NCBI RefSeq assembly: GCF_042767895.1
Contig: NC_091576.1
Location: 21,662,882 to 21,672,881, forward strand
Direction of reading: 5' to 3'
Source of the DNA: Penaeus vannamei
Lineage: Eukaryota > Arthropoda > Malacostraca > Decapoda > Penaeidae
DNA length: 10,000 nucleotides
Part shown: positions 1-10,000 of the stretch, piece by piece
Layout: each line of letters starts with the position of its first letter
Numbering within the stretch: the stretch's first letter is position 1
Program-made: the position numbers and the translations under genes
Notes under the pieces: model-generated
Database searches by the model: none
The model's input: the letters and a program-made list of their open reading frames with translations, nothing else
What the model was told of the DNA's origin: nothing

Positions 1-231
1 CATCCTGCACCACTGTTTTAGAGATGGAGTTGTCCAGTTCCCTTTGCTCTGTAGCAGGAGGCAACACTCACCAACTGTCTATAATAAAGCCTGCAATTTA
101 GGTTGTGTTTTATTACCTTTTATCATGGTGTCTGACCCTTGAAAATTTACTTAAAACTTGTCATAATGCAGCCTCACGGAAATGCACGTTCCAGACTAAA
201 TAAATTCTGGCATTTATTTTTTTTATAACTT
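1..231. other. AT-rich non-coding DNA, no gene seen
   Basis: This stretch has no sustained reading frame and no recognisable RNA gene or promoter. Its right end grades into an AATA-rich run that leads into the first TA microsatellite. Stops are frequent in all frames, which fits intergenic or intronic DNA. Confidence 0.6.
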
Positions 232-244
232 TAATAAATAAATA

Positions 245-336
<92 letters not shown>

Positions 337-357
337 CATACATACATATATATATAT
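232..357. repeat. Compound microsatellite (AATA)n-(TA)n-(CATA)n-(TA)n
   Basis: A short AATA run (about 232-246) leads into an uninterrupted TA tract of about 85 bases (248-332). A few CATA units follow (333-346), then a second short TA tract. Poly-TA is self-complementary and can extrude as a cruciform. The only open frame here is the repeat translated as alternating Ile-Tyr, which is not a gene. Confidence 0.97.
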
Positions 358-1354
<997 letters not shown>

Positions 1355-1589
1355 ATTTTAAAGAAGTATAGACCCCATCAAAATGTTTCTTAATGTATAT
1401 TTACTTTGAAGACCTATCAATATAGCAAAATTTAGTGTTATGATTGATAGAGTGAATTACAACAATTATACGGTTGGTTTACTTAAATTATCAATTCAAT
1501 GGGGGTTAAGTAATGAGCAATTATGTCCTTGCAGTTTTCAGACATGTCAGAGAAAAAGGGTCAAAATTTGTGGTAAAAACAACAAACTA
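1355..1589. other. AT-rich non-coding DNA
   Basis: No reading frame or motif can be supported. Faint resemblance to the DNA left of repeat copy 2 may exist, but it is too weak to extend the repeat boundary here. Confidence 0.55.
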
Positions 1590-2177
1590 TGATGTAACAG
1601 CCATTCCCTTTGTTACTTTCTTGTTTACTGCACTACATAAAAGAATATATAACAAATACACTATTAAGCCAATAATGTAGCATCATTCAACAACATAAAA
1701 TGTACCTGCATCTCTTTATAGAAAATGTATTTGGTGTAGAACTTAAGAAAATGCGACATTGAACCTGTAACCTTGATTTATGTAAAAAATAAGACTGTTC
1801 ATAGTGAGTGTGTTGCAGGGCTGAAGGTTTAAAATCACTCTATGGGACTGTCTTTACCTTTCGTGATGCCCTGCTGAAGCGACATCAAATTAAATTTCCG
1901 CCGCAATGATATTTGTCTGCCACATTTTTTCAGTTCATACCATGATGGTTTAAAGATTTTTTGTTTGATTTATTTGAACAAATTTTCAATTATTGCTCTA
2001 AATGTTATTTTAATTTGCATTAAACCATCTGTAATTATAAAAAAAAAAAAAATAATAATAATAATAAATAAATAAATAGATAACAAAAAAGCCAAAGGAA
2101 AAAAAAATGTAGTTACATCACCATCCGTCAATCATCTTGTTTCCATTTTCCATTTCCATAGAACTCTAGCCCTGGTC
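1590..2177 (+). repeat. Diverged dispersed or duplicated segment, copy 1
   Basis: This block aligns by eye in direct orientation with about 6120-6675. Shared strings include ATTCAACAACATAAAA (1685-1700 and 6215-6230), TTCATAGTGAGTGTGTTG (1798-1815 and 6328-6345), CTGAAGGTTTAAA and AATTTCCGCCGC. The offset between copies is 4530 bases over the first part and drifts through small indels. Identity in the core is roughly four in five by eye. Copy 1 carries an expanded A-rich tract at 2036-2078 where copy 2 has only a short A-rich stretch. Stops occur in all frames and indels are not multiples of three, so it does not look protein-coding. It could be an unnamed transposable-element family or a local segmental duplication. 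Confidence 0.85.
2036..2078. repeat. A-rich simple repeat (A)n-(AAT)n-(AAAT)n inside repeat copy 1
   Basis: A run of about 14 A residues passes into AAT and then AAAT units. It lies inside copy 1 and is mostly absent from the matching place in copy 2, so it grew or was gained after the copies separated. It could also be a decayed poly(A) tail of a retroposed insert, but no insert is recognisable beside it. Confidence 0.85.
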
Positions 2178-3062
2178 ATGCTACTCATATTAGAATTAGG
2201 TAAATCAAAGTTGGGTTTTCTTCTTTTCTCTAAAATCCAAAACTGTGGGTGGTGGTGGTCAAGGTGCATTTCCCTATCCAATAATAGCATACAGTATTTT
2301 CATGATTTTCGAAATCCCAAAAATTTTTACTTGGATTTCCAGATTTTCAGACAGATTTGTTAGGAATTTCTGGATTTCAAGAGTTTTCTAAAGTTCTCAA
2401 AGTCGTTTCAAAACCACTGAATCATCATAATGTTTCAAAAACTAAGCTTTTATCAATAGTTACTTCACAGGTACTGTATGAAATACATTCTATACCATAA
2501 AACATGCCTCTGTTTAAGGTTACTGCAACCCTTCACAGAAAAAAATCTATTTTTTGTCATAATCTGATGGATTAACCTCATGCTTAACTATCTGAGTATA
2601 ATTCAAACCAACTCACTTCCAGAAATAGCCACAATTACTTGGAAATTTTAGCATTTTTAAAGGAGCAATCCTGCTTCTGAAAAATGTGGGAATGGAACTC
2701 AGGAGATTTAGCCTTATTGTTTAACTAGTACGTGGTTGTTTTTATGGCATTCTTGTTTCATTCTGATAAAAGTGGTTTTCAAAAAAAATATAATAATAAT
2801 AAAATAAAGTAATCCAGGAAAGTACTAAAACCCAATGTACCCAACATGCCAAATCGCTTGAAACTTAACACAGGGTCACAGAGCATGTAACTACGAAACT
2901 GTATCGGCTATTTCTGATAAATCCCCTTGTCCTATTTGTAAAATAATAAAAAAAAAATAAAATAAAAAAGGTACTTCTGACATTAACAGCCATTTAAAAT
3001 GGTATTAATTTAAGACCAGGTACTGAACACTTTTTTGTGGTTGTGTCTATCAATCGAATTCC
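2178..3062. other. AT-rich non-coding DNA with small A-rich repeats
   Basis: Nearly 900 bases hold no supported gene. An open frame at 2178-2363 (61 codons) has no recognisable domain and a composition expected of AT-rich non-coding DNA. Small features are a GTG-rich patch (about 2245-2258), an AAT/AAAT patch (about 2787-2812) and an A-rich AAAT patch (about 2940-2970). Confidence 0.6.
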
Positions 3063-3266
3063 ATGGCAAATAAGGGAAATCTGCACAGCTGCCTCAACAT
3101 AGCACTCTGCCCTTCAACTGCTCTGGTGTTTGTCAGAGTTTATGATAATTCTTTTTGCCGATTTTTAAAGATATATTTAGTACTATTATCAAGATTTTGT
3201 AAGGGATTGCTGCGAATGGAATATTTGCGAGATTTTAGAACTCGATATTTCCATATTTCCAGGTAA
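3063..3266 (+). CDS. Weak candidate short exon or chance ORF, unrecognised
   Basis: The frame opens at an ATG inside CCATGG, a favourable start context, and runs 67 codons without simple repeats. It contains a hydrophobic and aromatic stretch (VFVRVYDNSF, then FLKIYLVLLSRF) that resembles no family I know. Near its end is CAG|GTAAGG at 3260-3267, a strong match to a metazoan 5' splice donor. The in-frame TAA at 3264-3266 lies inside that donor, so an exon would end at 3262 in phase 2. No matching downstream exon could be identified. Chance is the more likely explanation for an ORF of this size in this DNA. Confidence 0.12.
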   Translation: MANKGNLHSCLNIALCPSTALVFVRVYDNSFCRFLKIYLVLLSRFCKGLLRMEYLRDFRTRYFHISR

Positions 3267-3876
<610 letters not shown>

Positions 3877-4599
3877 TATGCAAATACAGATATATGTTCA
3901 TATAGAGAGAAAGCTCACTTTATTGTAGAAGTTCGACAGAAGGGTCTTGTGCATCTAAGTTAAACTTTGTGTAGCTTTAGTTGCATAGAAAAGCAAAACA
4001 AAATATGCCTTTTTTATTCCTTCGAGTCTCACAATCAGGTTTCCTCTCGGGCAGCCCAGAAAGGCTGAGTCCTAACTCCTTTCTCTTCATGCCTTGGATG
4101 ACAGAGAAGCATAAGGGAAAAATCAGGTGCCATCTCCATCTCCAGCAGCAGTTCTTCATTTGTGGAAGAGCTGCAAAGGGCTACCAACCATCGAACTCTT
4201 GGGATGGCAGGAGACATCAAGGTCTATATATGTATTTATATAGACATCGGGGGACATGACCACACGGCAGGACTGCAAGATAGAAATGGTGGATCTTCCT
4301 TAATTCCGTTCCACATATACAAACCCTCCACCGCCTGAGAGATCATATCCATTGGTGACTGAAAGGGCCCACTTAGGTACTTCACCTTCTGAGTGTCCTG
4401 ACCCTTCCTGCCACAAGCGAGACAGACAGGTTAAGGGTATCAGGGCCAGTCACCAGGTCTCGAAATTCTGGTGTCTCACATTACATCGGGCCCTCATCAG
4501 TGGCAAAGACCTACAAGCTGAATTGCAATTATCTATAATTATGTTCCAAGGATTTGACTGATATGTACCTCGCAAAGAATAAAATAGTGTTTTTCTTTC
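3877..4599. other. Less AT-rich unique DNA, no gene assigned
   Basis: About 720 bases free of microsatellites. Open frames of 60 to 92 codons exist on both strands (for example 3981-4259 and 4352-4561 on plus, 3977-4220 on minus), but they overlap one another and none shows a known domain or clear coding bias. An AATAAA polyadenylation hexamer occurs at 4578-4583 on the plus strand, 17 bases before a poly-T run. It would fit the 3' end of a plus-strand transcript or retroposed copy through this block, but there is no poly(A) tail after it. Confidence 0.45.
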
Positions 4600-4625
4600 T
4601 TTTTTTTTTTTTTTTTTGGTCTTAG
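4600..4625 (+). other. Poly-T run followed by CTTAG, 3' splice-site-like
   Basis: About 18 consecutive T residues (4600-4617), preceded by a TTTTCTTTC pyrimidine stretch, are followed by GGTCTTAG. This is the layout of a metazoan 3' splice acceptor, with an exon starting at 4626. The frame compatible with a donor at 3262 reaches a stop after about 14 codons. An equally good alternative is the poly(A) tail of a minus-strand retroposon, or a plain T homopolymer. Confidence 0.25.
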
Positions 4626-4806
4626 AATGTTTCTTGCGAAGTGTACTACAGGAAGGGTTAGTTCTTGATAACGCATCGAAATCGCTGGGTGTTTGTAATT
4701 GAGTTCAGTTTCACTTGAGCCTCTCGCTCATATTCAGAAAAACTTCGAACACCTTATTAACTGGAGGTCCGTCACCATTGGGGTGGCGGCAGAATCCTCG
4801 GCTCTA
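4626..4806. other. Unique DNA, no gene seen
   Basis: This segment is moderately GC-balanced and contains CpG dinucleotides. No reading frame, tRNA fold or repeat can be supported. A GGTGGCGGCA decamer at 4782-4791 also occurs at 3300-3309, probably by chance. Confidence 0.45.
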
Positions 4807-4944
4807 ATTGGCTGCAACACATACATATAGAGTTAAGGAAAGGGGAGCTGGGGACTACCGCCCCCCCCCCCTTTTCTTTAGAAAGGGGCGGGACTCAACT
4901 TTGCCCTCCCACTCCTCAACTTTCGTAGACATTCCCTGTAAACA
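4807..4944 (+). promoter_or_regulatory. Candidate promoter-like motif cluster (CCAAT, GC box, forkhead)
   Basis: Within 140 bases lie an inverted CCAAT box (ATTGG, 4807-4811), a weak TATA-like CATATAG (about 4824-4830), a C11 homopolymer (4861-4871), a consensus GC box GGGGCGGGA (4885-4893) and a forkhead-type TGTAAACA (4937-4944). These are binding motifs for NF-Y, Sp/KLF and FOX factors. Their grouping in the most GC-rich part of an AT-rich window is suggestive. No gene could be placed on either side, so this remains a motif cluster without proof of function. Confidence 0.25.
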
Positions 4945-5160
4945 AACAAACAGAGCAATTCCTTAGTTACCCAGTTGTTGAGAACACTGATCCCTGCAAC
5001 TGAAGGGCTGCTGCGACTGTTTGGTATTCAAAATGAAAAAAAAACATGGTGTTTAGTACCATAAAAAAAAAAAAAATTGATATTTCATGGCACAAATTAA
5101 TGAGTTAATCTCTAAAACTGCTAAAATACAGGTGTTTCCACAAACTTCGCCCCATGGTCC
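4945..5160. other. Unique DNA with two short poly-A runs
   Basis: No coding frame is credible. Poly-A runs lie at about 5036-5044 and 5063-5076. They could be remnants of retroposon tails, but no body sequence or target-site duplication is visible. Confidence 0.5.
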
Positions 5161-5179
5161 CACACCGGGGCGAGTGTGT

Positions 5180-6119
<940 letters not shown>

Positions 6120-6398
6120 GTCTAGTGATTAAAAGATTCCTTGCGTTTCTATCTTGTTTATTCCACTGCATGAAACAATATACAATAAAAACATTACAAA
6201 GCCAGTAATGTAACATTCAACAACATAAAACACCCCCGCATCTATTTAGAGAAAATGTTTTAGGTGTATAACAAGAAAATGCGACGTTGAACCTGTAAAC
6301 TTGATTTATCTAAAAAGTTTCCGACTATTCATAGTGAGTGTGTTGTAGGACTGAAGGTTTAAAGTCATTCTATGGGATTGGCTCTGCCTTTGGTGATG

Positions 6399-6422
6399 CC
6401 CAGCTAGAAGACCCAGCTGAAG
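6399..6422 (+). repeat. Short internal tandem duplication in repeat copy 2
   Basis: CCCAGCTAGAAGA (6399-6411) is followed at once by CCCAGCTGAAG (6412-6422), the same unit with a one-base difference. Copy 1 has only one such unit at the matching place (GCCCTGCTGAAG, near 1868-1879). The extra unit is therefore best read as a small tandem duplication specific to copy 2. Confidence 0.7.
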
Positions 6423-6616
6423 TGACCGGATGAAATTTCCGCCGCGATGTCGTTCGGTCTGCCACATTATATCAGTTCATACTAGGATGGTTTCAGCTAT
6501 TTTAATGTTTAATTTATCTGAAAATAGGAAAATATCTCATTATTGTTCTAAACACCTTTCGTTTGCATCAAAACATATGGTCATACAAAATAACAAAAAA
6601 ATAACCTTCGGAGATG

Positions 6617-6673
6617 TGACGTCTTTTGTTTCCGTTTAGCAGACGAATTTCCGTTGAATTCCAGCCCCGCCCC
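6617..6673. promoter_or_regulatory. CRE-like and GC-box motifs at the right end of copy 2
   Basis: TGACGTCT at 6617-6624 matches the cAMP response element in seven of eight positions. GCCCCGCCCC at 6664-6673 is an Sp/KLF-type GC box read from the minus strand. The matching parts of copy 1 read as CATCACCATC and GCCCTGGTC-type sequence, so both motifs are missing there. The pair is promoter-like, but no gene start can be placed nearby. Confidence 0.22.
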
Positions 6674-6675
6674 TA

Positions 6676-7037
6676 AGTGAGTACTATACCCTGACACACC
6701 CGTCACCGTCTGCCAACAACACAACACACGGTCGTAGTACACCCTTGCCCTTGTGTTGATAATGTTTCCTATTCTTAGTGTTACTGACATTACCAGGAAA
6801 AAAAAGTGAAGAACTCAAAAGACAAACACAAAAGGAAACCGGTTACACAAATACTTAGAGGAAAACAAGAGAATATACAGCAGCAGAAAAAGAAATTTCC
6901 ATCAGTTCTTAACACGTCAAAGAATTAGGCACCGAAGTCAATATTATCAAAGGAAACACGTCATTCAGAGAGGCAATAGCAAAGAAACACAAACTCATCT
7001 GCTTCAGTTTACTATGAAATATACAATTCCATATTTC
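6676..7037. other. Unique DNA, no gene seen
   Basis: This 360-base stretch has moderate GC at the left and becomes A-rich at the right. A 69-codon minus frame (6581-6790) and a 63-codon minus frame (6909-7100) show no recognisable domain, and the second runs into the TATC repeat. Neither is supported. Confidence 0.5.
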
Positions 7038-8530
<1,493 letters not shown>

Positions 8531-8533
8531 ATG

Positions 8534-8574
8534 CATACATACATACATACAAACATGCATTCATCCTCTCACAC

Positions 8575-8673
<99 letters not shown>

Positions 8674-8700
8674 AACATTAACACATATGTATGTATGTAT
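8534..8700. repeat. (CA)n microsatellite flanked by inverted CATA and TATG arms
   Basis: (CATA)n at 8534-8550 is followed by a short spacer, (CA)n at about 8571-8670, another spacer and (TATG)n at about 8685-8700. The outer arms form a perfect 14-base inverted repeat, 8535-8548 against 8687-8700, around a loop of 138 bases. Frames through it on both strands are repeat peptides. Confidence 0.96.
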
Positions 8701-9178
8701 TTATACACGCAAATATACGCGTCGATCTGAATCAGTGTTTAACTTCAGTCCCATCTATACCATTGTTGCTTTGACACTGATGCACTGCAATGGTCCAAAG
8801 CAAAAAAATGAGGTGTTGAATTTGGAGTCACGTGGAACCTGTGGCTCTTCGCAAGTCTCTCGATTAAGTCTCGCCGCAGCCTTGAAGACGCCTGAAATGA
8901 CCGGATGGGGAGTTTGTGTTGTTTCTTGGTATGGTATAAGGAAATTCTATGAATATTGACACTTTGTTTATTTGCCTGTACTAATTCCGACAGTTTCCGG
9001 TGGAGCATTTGCCTGGTTTATCTACATATTTTGTAATTGTTTTATTTGTGATTTTCATTTATTTACACACACGTGGATTCTGGTGTGGCCGTCTGTGTAG
9101 AATCCGCATCCTGTACTACTGAACGATCTTCCACATATTTTGTATGGTGCACGATATTCATATTTGGTGTTAGTTAGG
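8701..9178. other. Unique DNA with one unrecognised minus-strand frame
   Basis: The stretch includes an 87-codon minus-strand frame (8745-9008) free of simple repeats. It contains a basic, mildly helical patch (SRLRRDLIERLAKSHRF) and later FHVTPNSTPHFF. I do not recognise a domain, and a plus-strand frame covers much of the same bases. It could be an exon or an old element remnant, but chance is at least as likely. Confidence 0.35.
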
Positions 9179-9235
<57 letters not shown>

Positions 9236-9260
9236 ATATAAACCTATTTATCTATCTATC
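9179..9260. repeat. (TA)n microsatellite followed by TATC units
   Basis: A TA tract of about 60 bases with one TATTATA break (near 9224) runs from 9179 to 9241. A spacer and about three TATC units follow (9247-9260). Confidence 0.95.
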
Positions 9261-9593
9261 AATCTGTATTTATGATTCTAATTTTCTGTGACTGCCAAGG
9301 ACGTTAATAGCCTGTAGTATCACCAAAAACTTGGTCAGAGAGCTCTTCTCATCCTGTCCAATTTTCTCTTCAGTTCAGCAGAGGCCTTTGAGATACGAGT
9401 TTTATAGATTATTTAATGATGACGATATATCAAACTATGGAATAATGAGGCTTTATGAATAAGAAAGATGAATGATGGAGGATCAAGGTGTGGCCACGTG
9501 TGTGGTAAACATGCGCTGGCAACATATTTCTATGTAGCACGAGCCCTTGTCCCCCCAGTCCCCGATATTGCTCGTCTCCAGTTCGCACCAACG
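9261..9593. other. Unique DNA, no gene seen
   Basis: This 330-base stretch has no credible coding frame. I checked the minus-strand frames between 9480 and 9593 for a continuation of the Harbinger-like remnant on the far side of the microsatellite and saw none. Confidence 0.5.
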
Positions 9594-9641
9594 CACACAC
9601 ACACACACATACACATATACATATGTACGCATGAATATACA

Positions 9642-9700
<59 letters not shown>
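9594..9700. repeat. Compound microsatellite (CA)n - mixed - (TA)n
   Basis: (CA)n at about 9594-9609 passes through a mixed CATA/TATG zone to (TA)n at about 9635-9700. A short TGTG-rich tail (9701-9716) abuts the transposase-like remnant. Confidence 0.95.
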
Positions 9701-9703
<3 letters not shown>

Positions 9704-9713
9704 TGTATGTGTG

Positions 9714-9803
9714 TGAGCCAATTATCCTCAGAAGACGCATAAAGTCAGGAGAGGACATCCTGAAGGAGTTGGGGAACATTTCCACTGCTCCGAACCCTCG
9801 CAC
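9714..9803 (-). pseudogene. Fragment of a PIF/Harbinger (HARBI1-like) transposase-derived protein, truncated
   Basis: Read on the minus strand, about 30 codons include FRMSSPDFMRLLRIIG. This matches the conserved pattern near the start of HARBI1-like and DDE_Tnp_4 family proteins: an acidic or aromatic lead, an FxNFxRM-type motif, then F..LL..I.P/G. These families are cut-and-paste transposases or domesticated nucleases of about 350 to 450 residues with a DDE catalytic triad. None of the catalytic part is present. The frame is closed upstream by TGA at 9810-9812 and breaks downstream straight into CA/TA simple repeats after IIGS, where family members usually continue with Pro. A second minus frame with an ATG at 9854-9856 overlaps in another register, so an ancient frameshift is possible. 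The alternative is a chance match to a short motif. Confidence 0.45.
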
Positions 9804-10000
9804 GTCAAATCATTCGAATCCACAGGGACATTTGGACATGTTGAAGATTCCGACATATCGACTGCGGATATTGAGACAATGCAGACAAAAGAAATCTAAT
9901 AAAAAACATAATGGAGAGAAGATTTTTTTATTTTTATTTTTTTTTTGTCAGATGGTATTCAGAAGTACGAATGACTAGTAATACATTATTTGCAATATTC
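9804..10000. other. Window-end DNA, T-rich patch, no gene assigned
   Basis: If the remnant at 9714-9803 belonged to an element, this would be its upstream side on the minus strand. Stops interrupt the same frame at once. A T-rich patch lies at about 9924-9946. The plus-strand frame at 9703-9978 (91 codons) is antisense to the remnant and is not supported as a gene. Confidence 0.45.

Larger units (their letters stand above)
6120..6675 (+). repeat. Diverged dispersed or duplicated segment, copy 2
   Basis: This is the direct-orientation partner of about 1590-2177. The core from 6161 to about 6480 aligns almost continuously, and the match continues less strongly through ATTGTTCTAAA (about 6542-6552) and TTGTTTCC to GAATTCCAGCC (about 6656-6666). 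Copy 2 is more GC-rich and keeps more CpG than copy 1. It has a 13-base internal tandem duplication at 6399-6422. Its right end carries CRE-like and GC-box motifs lacking in copy 1. The 69-codon frame at 6430-6639 lies inside it but is not conserved in copy 1, so it is not treated as a gene. Confidence 0.85.

Noticed and set aside
4019..4205. TTCGA-containing strings that resemble a tRNA B box (near 4022, 4191 and also 9813)
   Set aside because: No A box at the correct distance and no cloverleaf or acceptor stem could be found around them.
3977..4561. Possible small genes on both strands of the GC-richer block
   Set aside because: Frames overlap on opposite strands, none has a recognisable domain, and starts have no support beyond an ATG.
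6434..6463. Similarity of the AATTTCCGCCG region to the middle of cephalopod SINEs
   Set aside because: The match is short, the rest of the SINE is absent, and copy 1 diverges in the same region. Probably coincidence.
6430..6639. 69-codon frame inside repeat copy 2
   Set aside because: Copy 1 has stops and indels at the matching place, so the frame is not a shared coding sequence.

Overview
This window looks like a gene-poor stretch of a metazoan nuclear genome. It is AT-rich, has no long intact reading frame and no operon-like packing, and about a fifth of it by my count is simple-sequence DNA: (TA)n, (CA)n/(TG)n, (GA)n, TATC/GATA and CATA/TATG tracts, often joined end to end in compound blocks of several hundred bases. 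Such density is known from cephalopod molluscs such as Octopus and from penaeid shrimps. A short SINE-like string near 3356-3377 leans slightly towards a cephalopod. The taxon call is inference only, because no diagnostic gene is present.

Layout. Positions 1-1590 are AT-rich unique-looking DNA with microsatellites at 232-357 and 1194-1354. Positions about 1590-2177 hold the first copy of a diverged segment whose second copy lies in direct orientation at about 6120-6675. Positions 2178-3450 are AT-rich DNA with an unconvincing 67-codon frame. Positions 3451-3876 form a large compound microsatellite. Positions 3877-5160 are the least AT-rich part of the window and carry promoter-like motifs at 4807-4944. 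Positions 5180-5516 are a second compound microsatellite. Positions 5517-6119 show nothing definite. Positions 6120-6675 are repeat copy 2, with GC-box and CRE-like motifs at its right end. Positions 7038-7818 are the largest compound microsatellite. Positions 7819-9593 are AT-rich DNA with CA and TA tracts. Positions 9594-9700 are CA and TA tracts that butt against a short minus-strand remnant resembling the N-terminal part of a PIF/Harbinger (HARBI1-like) transposase-derived nuclease at 9714-9803.

No complete protein-coding gene, tRNA, rRNA or CRISPR array can be supported. Most open frames are microsatellites translated in frame. The features most worth following up are the paired 560-590 bp diverged repeat and the broken Harbinger-like fragment. 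I did not find evidence for a new multi-gene system.
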